NCBI GenBank assembly: GCA_900317015.1
Contig: ONFH01000290.1
Coordinates: forward strand, 1-7,450
Direction: 5' to 3'
Source of the DNA: an uncultured Erysipelotrichaceae bacterium
GTDB taxonomy: Bacteria > Bacillota_I > Bacilli_A > Erysipelotrichales > Coprobacillaceae
Length of the DNA: 7,450 nucleotides
The position numbers and the translations under genes are program-made. Shown here one piece after another: positions 1 to 6,155 of the stretch. The stretch's first letter is position 1, and every line of letters starts with the position of its first letter. The notes below the pieces were generated by a model, which was not told the DNA's origin, did not search any database, and saw nothing but the letters and a program-made list of their open reading frames with translations.

Positions 1-17
1 ACATGTCTCAAATTTTT

Positions 18-23
18 TGTCAA
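18..23 (-). promoter_or_regulatory. possible -35 box of a gene beyond the left edge
   Basis: The minus strand reads TTGACA here, a perfect sigma-A -35 hexamer. Exactly 17 bases remain before the window ends, so a -10 box at normal spacing would lie just outside. It sits downstream of the terminator at 84-114, where a promoter for the next minus-strand gene is expected. Without the -10 this is only suggestive. Confidence 0.25.
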
Positions 24-83
24 GAATTATTGAATAAAGTTTATTTGTGTTCTTTTTCGAAATGAAGCCTTCCAATTTGTCTT

Positions 84-114
84 AAACAAAAAAGTAAGGC
101 AACTTACCTTACTT
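84..114 (-). terminator. intrinsic terminator of the SWIM/small membrane protein unit
   Basis: On the minus strand AAGTAAGG and CCTTACTT form an 8-bp stem around a 7-base loop, followed by six T and then GTTT. The TAA stop codon of the gene ending at 109 lies inside the left arm, so coding sequence and terminator overlap. The stem has only three G-C pairs, so efficiency may be modest. Confidence 0.7.
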
Positions 115-396
115 CTTGTAACGTCTTTTTCTCTTTTTAGAATCCATGATCTCATTGATTTTGGTAAAGATCTTATGAACTTTTTCAATCAGATCACTCT
201 GTGAATCAATAGTTGCTAAAACCGAATCGACCTCATCACTCAAATTGGCAATCTGTGGACGATACTCTTCTTCGACTTTTTTATGGAATGCATCGATCTT
301 TTCTAATGACTGAATGATCTTGATGCCAATATAAATCAGCCCGACTCCGATCACTAGAAAGAGAATGCAGGCTAAAACTCTTAAGACTGATCCCAT
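109..396 (-). CDS. small membrane-anchored coiled-coil protein
   Basis: This encodes 95 residues. Residues 5-29 form one hydrophobic membrane segment rich in L, I, V and G. A charged, heptad-like helix follows (about 30-85), then a strongly basic tail (87-95, mostly K and R). The layout resembles the DUF948-type small Firmicute membrane proteins, but I see no diagnostic motif, so that is only a resemblance. The start is well supported: AAGGAG lies 8 bases upstream of the ATG. The gene overlaps the 3' end of the upstream small gene by 16 bp in another frame, suggesting translational coupling. It is the last gene of the unit that begins with the SWIM gene and ends in the terminator at 84-114. 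Function is unknown; a membrane-tethered scaffold role is a guess. Confidence 0.75.
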   Translation of the reverse strand: MGSVLRVLACILFLVIGVGLIYIGIKIIQSLEKIDAFHKKVEEEYRPQIANLSDEVDSVLATIDSQSDLIEKVHKIFTKINEIMDSKKRKRRYKK

Positions 397-584
397 TTTG
401 ATAGCTCCTTCAAATCACTGACGGTTTCCACGACACTAGAGGCCATGATGATCTTCAATGTTCCCTTGATCTTGAAGACCATTAACGACAGCGGTAATAA
501 AATGACTGGATATGGCCAGAGCTTATAGAGTTTATAAAGTTTCCATGTCGTCAAATGATTATCGACTTCTTTTTTTCTTCTCAT
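381..584 (-). CDS. small single-pass membrane protein, unknown function
   Basis: This encodes 67 residues. A basic N-terminus (MRRKK) and a segment rich in K, Y, L and W precede a single hydrophobic stretch at about residues 22-38. A short soluble tail follows. By the positive-inside rule the N-terminus should be cytoplasmic. The start is backed by AAAGGGG 7 bases upstream of the ATG. The gene lies 40 bp after the SWIM gene and overlaps the next gene by 16 bp, and that tight packing is the main argument that it is real. I recognise no family. The adjacent coiled-coil membrane protein may be a partner, which is inference from position and overlap only. Confidence 0.6.
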   Translation of the reverse strand: MRRKKEVDNHLTTWKLYKLYKLWPYPVILLPLSLMVFKIKGTLKIIMASSVVETVSDLKELSKWDQS

Positions 585-624
585 GCTCTCGCCCCTTTCT
601 TCAATGATAAGCTATTTTCCTTGA

Positions 625-2319
625 TTAGGCAAGGTCCACAGCCGCTTTCGCATCAATTAATATTGGTGATAATTCTTCGATCATCAGCTTACGTCTTGGA
701 TATTTCTTTGTATACGTTTCAACTAAATATACGATCTGATCTGGTCCATTCTTCAGATCGATCATCGCTTTTAAAGTCGCTCCTAATTCCTTATAGTGAA
801 TACGACTGCCGGTCTTCTTGACCATCTGATTAGCAATACGTTTATAGGCATTGACCAAGACTTCTGGATGATCTTTCTTTAAGAACGCTCTCGCACGATT
901 GACCATCGTCATATCATCAGTCGCATTGACCTGCGTGATCAAAGCAGAATATTCCTTATCAATAGCTAATAAATATGGTTTGGCTTCCTCAGTCACCATC
1001 GCTAAATACTTATCTCGATATTTTGGCCAGGCCTTCTTTGGATAAGACAACTTGACTTCCCGATAGAGTTCAAAATGTTCTGAACCAAATTCTTTAAAGA
1101 GATCATCTAATTCACGACGATACTCTTTTTTCATATTGGACTTCTTATAAAGTTCCTTTAAGAAGTAATGATCATAATAGATGGATTCACGATCTCTTTC
1201 AAATGGGATCTGTTCCTTAATATACTGGATCAGCCATCTTGATTCGCCATGATCTGCACAGTATTCAGAGAAGAACTTACGAATACTGATATGTTTCCAG
1301 TTCTTCATGGCTAAGATCTTGATAGCTTCCTTATCATTATCACGAATCAGTAATCTTAAATAGAATAAGACCCACTGTTCATAGTTACGCAATTCTCGTC
1401 CTTCTAAGACTTTGTCTTTGCCAAAGGATTCAATATATTCTGCCGCAATCTTTTTACTTTTGGCATAGTATTTAGATTCAAAGGCATGATTGAGTAAATA
1501 GAAGTAGTCATCTCTGAAGATGCTCGCTTCTTTTTCATTAATATGATTCAGAATGATGCCATACACTTCACCCTGATCTTCTAGGTTGCCAATGGCTTTT
1601 TTATAATAGGTATTGGTATTACGGATAAATGTTTTAATGATTGGACTACAGTGATCATAGTAGAACTCATCTAAACGACCAAACATATGATCGACGATAT
1701 CAAAGACATGACGATACGCCTTGGCTTCTAAGAAGTCATCAAGATAGCGATGCATGAGCTGTTTGATCTCATCAAAGAAATACATCCCGATCTGATGAGA
1801 CAGATAGGTCACCTGTGAATCATTATATTTAGGGTTATCATCCTGATAGCTGGCAACGATCTGATCGACCGCTTTGTTGACTTTATCAACTTGTGCTGCA
1901 TCTAAAGCTTCGCGTCGTTCATCATAGCGCACTAACTTTTTAAACTGTTTTAAGAGATTGGCATCTCCGTTGAGTAAGATGGTCAGGAAATCACGCATTT
2001 CTTTCTCATTGACAAAGTCTAGGACTTGTTCAACATCTTTCGGATCGACATGGTACATATCTTCTAGATGATCCTCACAGGCAAATAAAACAGCGGCCTC
2101 ATGACTGCATGGCTGTCCTTCACTGCCTAGTTCACAATCACAGTCTAAGGTATTGACCTCAGTTCCCGTATGTTTGATCATCACATGGTAGACATTGCCG
2201 TCGAGGACATCTGCTTCAATGACATGATCATTTAATTTTATATTCTTGACATTGCCGGCTTCAAAAATGGCATAGCCTTCATCAAGACGCTTGGCATCAA
2301 AATTATTTTCCCAAGCCAT
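625..2319 (-). CDS. SWIM zinc finger domain protein
   Basis: This encodes 564 residues. Near the N-terminus C60, C62, C71 and H73 form CxCx8CxH, the SWIM zinc-binding signature, preceded by the beta-rich stretch typical of such domains. The remaining roughly 480 residues are helical and highly charged, with many Y, K, E and D, and look like repeated helical hairpins. I see no helicase or transposase motifs, although SWIM domains also occur fused to SNF2 helicases and MuDR-type transposases. SWIM domains are thought to bind DNA or proteins; the role of these stand-alone bacterial proteins is not established. The start is supported by AAAGAGGTG 5 bases upstream of the ATG. It is the first gene of a likely unit with the two small membrane-protein genes downstream. 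Family assignment is firm, function is open. Confidence 0.9.
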   Translation of the reverse strand: MAWENNFDAKRLDEGYAIFEAGNVKNIKLNDHVIEADVLDGNVYHVMIKHTGTEVNTLDCDCELGSEGQPCSHEAAVLFACEDHLEDMYHVDPKDVEQVLDFVNEKEMRDFLTILLNGDANLLKQFKKLVRYDERREALDAAQVDKVNKAVDQIVASYQDDNPKYNDSQVTYLSHQIGMYFFDEIKQLMHRYLDDFLEAKAYRHVFDIVDHMFGRLDEFYYDHCSPIIKTFIRNTNTYYKKAIGNLEDQGEVYGIILNHINEKEASIFRDDYFYLLNHAFESKYYAKSKKIAAEYIESFGKDKVLEGRELRNYEQWVLFYLRLLIRDNDKEAIKILAMKNWKHISIRKFFSEYCADHGESRWLIQYIKEQIPFERDRESIYYDHYFLKELYKKSNMKKEYRRELDDLFKEFGSEHFELYREVKLSYPKKAWPKYRDKYLAMVTEEAKPYLLAIDKEYSALITQVNATDDMTMVNRARAFLKKDHPEVLVNAYKRIANQMVKKTGSRIHYKELGATLKAMIDLKNGPDQIVYLVETYTKKYPRRKLMIEELSPILIDAKAAVDLA

Positions 2320-2342
2320 AAATACACCTCTTTCATAAAATG

Positions 2343-2348
2343 ATTATA
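2343..2348 (-). promoter_or_regulatory. candidate proximal -10 box of the SWIM gene
   Basis: The minus strand reads TATAAT about 24 bases before the SWIM start codon, with SD AAAGAGGTG just downstream. A 17-base spacer leads to GTGTCT, a poor -35 (3 of 6). That -35 would overlap the CTTTAAAG box pair at 2360-2384, as expected for a repressed promoter. It competes with the TATAAT at 2446-2451. Confidence 0.3.
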
Positions 2349-2359
2349 AAAAATGAAAA

Positions 2360-2384
2360 CTTTAAAGACACTCGTTCTTTAAAG
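2360..2384. promoter_or_regulatory. paired CTTTAAAG boxes, possible operator
   Basis: The self-palindromic 8-mer CTTTAAAG occurs twice (2360-2367 and 2377-2384) separated by exactly 9 bases, giving a symmetric 25-bp site in the leader of the SWIM gene. Symmetry and position fit a dimeric regulator site. AT-rich 8-mers can recur by chance and I recognise no known operator. Confidence 0.3.
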
Positions 2385-2403
2385 GGTCACTTCATCAATT
2401 GTA

Positions 2404-2441
2404 TAAGAAAACATAGGAAATGGAGATTGTTTTCTTCTGTC
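2404..2441. repeat. leader hairpin and short copy of an intergenic repeat
   Basis: AAGAAAACA (2405-2413) and TGTTTTCTT (2428-2436) are perfect 9-bp inverted arms around a 14-base loop. Two blocks recur near 6156-6222: TAAGAAAACATA (identical over 12) and TTGTTTTCTTCTGTC (14 of 15). Between the blocks this copy is much shorter than the other. There is no T-run after the stem on the minus strand, so a simple terminator is unlikely. Confidence 0.4.
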
Positions 2442-2445
2442 TTTT

Positions 2446-2451
2446 ATTATA
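2446..2451 (-). promoter_or_regulatory. candidate distal -10 box of the SWIM gene
   Basis: The minus strand reads TATAAT, a perfect -10 hexamer, but no convincing -35 lies 16-18 bases upstream (AACCCA at 17). If used, transcription would begin near 2439 and give a roughly 120-base leader containing the hairpin at 2405-2436 and the CTTTAAAG pair. The interval between this site and the htpG terminator (2452-2556) shows nothing else I can support. Confidence 0.35.
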
Positions 2452-2556
2452 CATGATATCAACTATAGTGGGTTAAATTTTTTGCATTTTTCTAAAATAT
2501 TTTAAAAGGTCTGTTTACAAAATTTAAACGGAGTGAGAATCTCGTGATAGAAGTAT

Positions 2557-2592
2557 AAAAAAACTACCATCACACATCAGTGTAATGATAGT
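2557..2592 (-). terminator. intrinsic terminator of htpG
   Basis: On the minus strand ACTATCATTACAC and GTGTGATGGTAGT pair over 13 bp with two wobble pairs around a 4-base loop, followed directly by a run of seven T. It lies 10 bases after the htpG stop codon and separates htpG from the SWIM unit. Confidence 0.92.
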
Positions 2593-2601
2593 TGATCGTC
2601 A

Positions 2602-4503
2602 TTATTTCGTTGCTTCGATCATTAAGTTTGTGATCTTTGTCGAGAAAGCCACTGGATCATCAACTGGGAATCCTTCAATGAGTAGAGCCTGATCAAATAA
2701 GATATCGGCATAGTCATTGATCTTTGCAGGATCCTTTTCATAGACAGTCTTTAAAGCACTGAATAACTGATGATCTGGGTTGATCTCTAAGATACGACCT
2801 GCTTTGACTTTCTGACCTTCTGGATTTGGCATCGCATTTAAAGCTTTTTCCATTTCAAAGGAAACACCTTCACTCGCACTCAAGCAGACTGGATGAGATT
2901 TTAAGCGACCTGTTAACTTCACGTCAACGACCTTGTCACCTAAGGCTGTCTTGATGGCATCAAGCATGTTCTTGTTTTCATCCGTTTCCTTCTTTAAGGC
3001 TTCTTTTTCTTCTTCAGTTTCGATATTTAAATCACCCTGAGCGACGTTCTTGAATGGTTTTTCATTATAGTCTCTCATCATCTGTAAGCAGAATTCATCA
3101 ACTTCCTGAGTTAAGTATAAGATATCAAAGCCTTTATCCTTAACTGTTTCGACCTGTGGTAATAAGTCGATCTTTTCAACTGTTTCACCAGAAGCAAAGT
3201 AGATCTCCTTCTGATCTTCAGGCATTGCTTCAACATATTCCTTTAATGTGATCATGTCTTTCTTATTAGCACTATAGAACATTAATAAGTCTTGTAACTT
3301 ATCTTTTAACATGCCATAAGAGTTATAAATGCCAAACTTCAACTGGATCCCAAAGTTCTTGAAGAATTCTTTATAAGCATCACGGTCTTTATTTAACATA
3401 TCTGTTAATTCTTTAGTGATACGTTTTTCAATACGTTCAGAGATCTTCTTAACAGTATGGTCACTCTGCAACATTTCACGAGAAATATTTAAGTTTAAGT
3501 CCTGTGAATCCACTAACCCTCTGACGAAACGATAGTGGTCAGGTAATAAGTCCTTGCAGTGATCCATAATGAAGACACCACGTGAATAAAGCTGTAAGCC
3601 TGGTTCATAATCGCTAGAGAAATAGTTCATAGGAACTTTTGAAGGGATGAATAATAAGGATGTATATGAGACATTCCCTTCAACGGTATTATGCATCACT
3701 CTTTGTGGATCTGAGAAATCATTGAATTTTGATTTATAGAATTCGTTATAGTCTTCTGGCTTGATGTCTTTCTTCTGACGTTTCCAAAGTGGCACCATAC
3801 TGTTCAATGTTCTTGTTTCTGTCACATCTTCGTATTCATCAGAATCTTCTTTCTTCTTAGACACTGTCATATCCATCTTGATTGGATAACGGATGTAGTC
3901 AGAATACTTCTTAACTAATCGTTCGATATTGTACTGATCTAAGTATTCATCATAATTATCAGAATCGGTATTCTGTTTTAAGTGTAAGACGATCTTTGTA
4001 CCATAGTGATCTAAGCTGCTTTCAAAGATCTCATAACCATCACTTGTATCAGAGACCCAGCAGTAAGCCTGATCGTCACCATATTTCTTAGAGAAGACTT
4101 CAACTTTATCAGCAACCATGAAGGCTGAATAGAAACCAACACCGAACTGACCGATGATATCAACATCGTCTTTTCCTTCATCTAAGGCTTTCTTGAATTC
4201 ATTAGAGCCAGAGTTGGCGATCGTTCCTAAGTGTTCATCAAGTTCGGCTTCATTCATACCGATCCCATGGTCTTCGATCGTTAAGGTACGTTTATCTTTA
4301 TCAACAGTTAATTCAATATCCATATCTTCTCTTGAGAAACCCTGGATATTTTCCTTTAAAGCTTTATAGTACATTTTATCTGATGCATCAGAGGCATTAG
4401 AAATTAATTCTCTTAAAAAGATTTCTTTATGTGTGTAGATTGAGTTGATCATCAAGTCTAACAAACGTTTAGACTCAGATTTAAATTCACGTTTTTCACT
4501 CAT
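2602..4503 (-). CDS. htpG: molecular chaperone HtpG (bacterial Hsp90)
   Basis: This encodes 633 residues, full length for the family. HtpG is a cytosolic, dimeric, ATP-driven chaperone that remodels late folding intermediates, often with the DnaK system. The N-terminal GHKL ATPase domain shows all nucleotide-binding motifs: E32, N36 and D39 in RELISNASDA; DHGIG at 78-82; and GQFGVGFYSAF at 118-128. The middle domain has the conserved NISREMLQ segment with the ATP-contacting arginine. A dimerisation domain ends the protein without the eukaryotic MEEVD tail, as usual in bacteria. A longer open frame begins 19 codons upstream, but AAAAGGAGA lies properly in front of the ATG at 4503 and the protein then begins in the normal way for HtpG. 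The upstream codons would also run into the -10 box. It is transcribed alone from a promoter with CIRCE-like elements. Confidence 0.98.
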   Translation of the reverse strand: MSEKREFKSESKRLLDLMINSIYTHKEIFLRELISNASDASDKMYYKALKENIQGFSREDMDIELTVDKDKRTLTIEDHGIGMNEAELDEHLGTIANSGSNEFKKALDEGKDDVDIIGQFGVGFYSAFMVADKVEVFSKKYGDDQAYCWVSDTSDGYEIFESSLDHYGTKIVLHLKQNTDSDNYDEYLDQYNIERLVKKYSDYIRYPIKMDMTVSKKKEDSDEYEDVTETRTLNSMVPLWKRQKKDIKPEDYNEFYKSKFNDFSDPQRVMHNTVEGNVSYTSLLFIPSKVPMNYFSSDYEPGLQLYSRGVFIMDHCKDLLPDHYRFVRGLVDSQDLNLNISREMLQSDHTVKKISERIEKRITKELTDMLNKDRDAYKEFFKNFGIQLKFGIYNSYGMLKDKLQDLLMFYSANKKDMITLKEYVEAMPEDQKEIYFASGETVEKIDLLPQVETVKDKGFDILYLTQEVDEFCLQMMRDYNEKPFKNVAQGDLNIETEEEKEALKKETDENKNMLDAIKTALGDKVVDVKLTGRLKSHPVCLSASEGVSFEMEKALNAMPNPEGQKVKAGRILEINPDHQLFSALKTVYEKDPAKINDYADILFDQALLIEGFPVDDPVAFSTKITNLMIEATK

Positions 4504-4510
4504 GTTTATC

Positions 4511-4519
4511 TCTCCTTTT
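4511..4519 (-). promoter_or_regulatory. ribosome binding site fixing the htpG start
   Basis: The minus strand reads AAAAGGAGA, with AGGAG ending 8 bases before the ATG at 4503. This decides against the longer open frame beginning at 4560. It overlaps by two bases the proximal arm of the CIRCE-like element at 4518-4544, so a repressor bound there, or the RNA hairpin, could also affect translation. Confidence 0.9.
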
Positions 4520-4544
4520 AGCACTCTTACTAGATATTTGCTAG
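4518..4544. promoter_or_regulatory. half-degenerate CIRCE-like element in the htpG leader
   Basis: The plus strand reads TTAGCACTC (4518-4526), a perfect CIRCE half, then 9 bases, then ATTTGCTAG (4536-4544), which matches the partner half GAGTGCTAA at 5 of 9 positions (TGCTA core kept). The exact 9-base spacing supports it. It lies between the predicted transcription start (about 4542) and the ribosome binding site, the usual location of CIRCE in Firmicute heat-shock operons. Confidence 0.6.
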
Positions 4545-4548
4545 TGAC

Positions 4549-4577
4549 ATAATAGTACACTTTTTTAGCACTGTCAA
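4549..4577 (-). promoter_or_regulatory. sigma-A promoter of htpG
   Basis: On the minus strand a perfect -35 TTGACA (4572-4577) is followed by a 17-base spacer and -10 TATTAT (4549-4554). Predicted start of transcription is near 4542, giving a leader of about 40 bases. The -35 box lies within the CIRCE-like element at 4565-4591. Hexamers this good at ideal spacing suggest a strong promoter held down by a repressor. Confidence 0.88.
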
Positions 4578-4591
4578 GAAAGAATTGCTAA
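4565..4591. promoter_or_regulatory. CIRCE-like operator overlapping the htpG -35 box
   Basis: The plus strand reads TTAGCACTG (8 of 9 to TTAGCACTC), exactly 9 bases, then AATTGCTAA (7 of 9 to GAGTGCTAA): 15 of 18 arm positions match CIRCE, the operator of the heat-shock repressor HrcA. Binding here would cover the -35 hexamer. HrcA itself is not in the window, so regulation by it is inferred. Confidence 0.75.
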
Positions 4592-4599
4592 ATAAAGGG

Positions 4600-4628
4600 T
4601 TGAAGAAAAGAGTGAGCACAGTCACTCT
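4600..4628 (-). terminator. terminator after the three-gene paralogue cluster
   Basis: On the minus strand AGAGTGA and TCACTCT form a 7-bp stem around a 6-base loop, followed by TTTTCTTC. It begins 8 bases past the stop at 4637. It separates the cluster from the htpG promoter just downstream. The T-run is interrupted, so some read-through into htpG is possible. Confidence 0.65.
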
Positions 4629-4636
4629 CATTCATC

Positions 4637-5095
4637 TTATCTTCTTTTCTTAGGCGTTTTGTTTTTTTCAGATAGAAGCTGCCAGTAGAAGGAATAGGCA
4701 TGAGCAATTCTGACGGTACGTGAATGCGTCTTACGATAGGCAACATCCCCTGTTTCCTCATACAAGTATTGATACAGACGATTGATGACCGTCATCGCCA
4801 AACGTACTCCTGTGTCTGTCACTTTCTTCTCGTCGATCACATAGTTCATGAAATCTTCCTGATAGATATAAGCTTGATCGAAGCCGACTGGATCTTGGAC
4901 TTCTGCAATGCAGAAATCATACAAGAAGAGTTCTAACATTTCTGTATACTTTCGTTTTCTCTCTTCTTTAAAGCTCTTTGGTAAATGATTATAAAAAATC
5001 TGTTCTGCTTCTTGATTATAGTCCATAGCCACTAAAACTTTTTCATGTTCAGTTTTCGCATTTTTAAGGGCTTCGTAAAATTCTTCTCTTGTCAT
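4637..5095 (-). CDS. distant third member of the tandem small-protein family
   Basis: This encodes 152 residues with no family name I recognise. Its layout follows its two upstream neighbours: an N-terminal TxEE helix, an YNQ segment with a following F...L.KSF stretch, a central FLYDF, a YxxDF segment, and a helix INRLYQYLYEE matching their SIKKFYKCLYE. Identity is in the twilight range, so relationship is inferred from aligned landmarks. It lacks the WSTP motif of the other two. The C-terminus is strongly basic (KTPKKRR), in contrast to the acidic tail of the first gene of the cluster, which would suit nucleic-acid contact. AAAGG lies 6 bases before the ATG. It starts 19 bases after the second paralogue and is the last gene of the cluster, followed by the terminator at 4600-4628. 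Confidence 0.75.
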   Translation of the reverse strand: MTREEFYEALKNAKTEHEKVLVAMDYNQEAEQIFYNHLPKSFKEERKRKYTEMLELFLYDFCIAEVQDPVGFDQAYIYQEDFMNYVIDEKKVTDTGVRLAMTVINRLYQYLYEETGDVAYRKTHSRTVRIAHAYSFYWQLLSEKNKTPKKRR

Positions 5096-5114
5096 AGGTC
5101 ACCTTTACTATTCA

Positions 5115-5561
5115 TTAATAATGATTGTAGCTCTCACATTCGCTCTGCCAGTCTTTCATTAATACTTTAATGGTGTAACAAAGCTGATCATAGTCCTCTT
5201 TTGCAAATAGCTGATGCTCATAAAGACATTTATAAAACTTCTTTATAGAGGCCGCCGTTGATTTGATAGTGGCAGGCGTCGACCATAAGCATTTACGAAT
5301 AAAGAAGTCACCAAGGTAACCATCAATATCCTCCCAGGCATCTTCATATGTTTTAAATGCATAATAAGTACTGTAGTCATTTAAGAAAAAGCGTACATTA
5401 TCCATATGGTTACGAATCGTCTTCTTGGTAAACTTTGATAAAGACTCCTCAAAGAGATCTAATGCCGGCTGGTTATATTGGGCGACAAGATCCATACCTT
5501 CATCAATATCTCCTTGATCATATAATTCTTGTAACTTTTTATGTACTTCTTCGTATGTCAT
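5115..5561 (-). CDS. second tandem paralogue, tyrosine-recombinase core-binding-like protein
   Basis: This encodes 148 residues. It aligns without gaps to the first paralogue at about 92 of 148 positions (hand count), starting with the identical MTYEEVHKKLQEL. The middle (about 40-118) reads T.RTIR-type helix, FLNDY, FLGDFF-like block, WSTP and SIKKFYKCLYEH. This order of helices resembles the N-terminal SAM-like core-binding domain of phage-type integrases. The catalytic domain with R, HxxR and Y is absent, so it is not a recombinase itself. An upstream in-frame start at 5600 would lie inside the preceding gene; GAGGGAGA (5571-5578) supports the ATG at 5561, which also matches the paralogue's start. 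It follows the first paralogue after 16 bases. It lacks that paralogue's acidic tail. Function is unknown. Confidence 0.82.
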   Translation of the reverse strand: MTYEEVHKKLQELYDQGDIDEGMDLVAQYNQPALDLFEESLSKFTKKTIRNHMDNVRFFLNDYSTYYAFKTYEDAWEDIDGYLGDFFIRKCLWSTPATIKSTAASIKKFYKCLYEHQLFAKEDYDQLCYTIKVLMKDWQSECESYNHY

Positions 5562-5570
5562 TGCGTTGTC

Positions 5571-5578
5571 TCTCCCTC
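5571..5578 (-). promoter_or_regulatory. ribosome binding site fixing the second paralogue's start
   Basis: The minus strand reads GAGGGAGA, ending 9 bases before the ATG at 5561. It abuts the TAG stop codon of the first paralogue (5578-5580), overlapping it by one base, an arrangement expected for coupled translation. It rejects the longer open frame from 5600. Confidence 0.7.
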
Positions 5579-6054
5579 TAAAAATAGTCAAATTCATCAT
5601 AGTCTTCGTCGAAGTTATTAAAACGTGCGCAATCCTCCTGCCATCTAGGCATGCAAGCTTTAATGACGCGACACATTTCTTGATATTTTTCTAATGGGAA
5701 AAGCCCATGATTAACCATACATTTATAAAACTTCTTGATTGATGTTGCAGTTGTCTTGATATTCTCTGGAGTCGACCACATACACTTATGAATAAAGAAA
5801 TCACCTAAGAAGCTGCTCGCCTCGATCCACGCATCTTCCCAAATTTTAAACTCATAGTAGGTATTATAGTCATTTAAGAAAAGGTCGACATTAGCCATAT
5901 GTCTTCGAATCGTTCGATCAGTGTACTTTGATAATGACTCTTCAAAGAGATCCATTGCCGGCTTGTTATATTTGGCGACAAGTTCCATAGCTTCGTCGAT
6001 TTCTTTTCGTTCCTCTAATTCTTGTAGCTTTTTATGTACTTCTTCATATGTCAT
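5578..6054 (-). CDS. first tandem paralogue, tyrosine-recombinase core-binding-like protein
   Basis: This encodes 158 residues. After the shared MTYEEVHKKLQEL start come an acidic helix, FEESLSKYTDRTIRRH, FLNDYNTYY, FLGDFFIHKCMWSTP and TSIKKFYKCMVNHGLF. This run of helices looks like the SAM-like DNA-binding domain at the N-terminus of tyrosine recombinases, but the protein stops before any catalytic domain. The last 12 residues form an acidic, aromatic tail (DEDYDEFDYF). An open frame extends 25 codons further upstream to 6129, but it would contain the -10 box and the AAGGAG at 6065-6070, so the ATG at 6054 is preferred; it also matches the paralogue. It heads a three-gene cluster with an extended -10 promoter. 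I know related proteins only as unnamed Firmicute sequences. Function is unknown; a DNA-binding or adaptor role is inference. Confidence 0.83.
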   Translation of the reverse strand: MTYEEVHKKLQELEERKEIDEAMELVAKYNKPAMDLFEESLSKYTDRTIRRHMANVDLFLNDYNTYYEFKIWEDAWIEASSFLGDFFIHKCMWSTPENIKTTATSIKKFYKCMVNHGLFPLEKYQEMCRVIKACMPRWQEDCARFNNFDEDYDEFDYF

Positions 6055-6064
6055 TGTATTATTT

Positions 6065-6070
6065 CTCCTT
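6065..6070 (-). promoter_or_regulatory. ribosome binding site fixing the first paralogue's start
   Basis: The minus strand reads AAGGAG, 10 bases before the ATG at 6054, and lies downstream of the TATAAT box. This rejects the longer open frame starting at 6129. Confidence 0.8.
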
Positions 6071-6076
6071 TTGAGG

Positions 6077-6085
6077 ATTATATCA
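6077..6085 (-). promoter_or_regulatory. extended -10 promoter of the paralogue cluster
   Basis: The minus strand reads TGATATAAT, a perfect extended -10 (TGnTATAAT). The -35 position 17 bases upstream (TATGGA) is poor, which extended -10 promoters tolerate. Transcription would start near 6070, giving a very short leader of about 16 bases that begins close to the ribosome binding site. Confidence 0.6.
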
Positions 6086-6155
6086 CATAATTTTTGATTT
6101 CCATAGAGGACAAGTGACGAAGTCTCCACAACATTTCGGGGTTTCCTTTTAATCG

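Noticed and set aside
555..821. Plus-strand open frame antisense to the SWIM gene end
   Set aside because: It lies opposite well-supported coding sequence, lacks a convincing ribosome binding site, and its product has no recognisable features.
4154..4369. Plus-strand open frame inside htpG
   Set aside because: It is a Ser-rich mirror of the conserved HtpG ATPase domain coding strand and has no independent support.
4724..4936. Plus-strand open frame opposite the third paralogue
   Set aside because: It is antisense to a supported gene, with no promoter or ribosome binding site that I can identify.
4637..6054. The three tandem genes as active integrases or recombinases
   Set aside because: Each ends near 150 residues and lacks the catalytic domain (R, HxxR, Y), so only similarity to the core-binding region can be argued.
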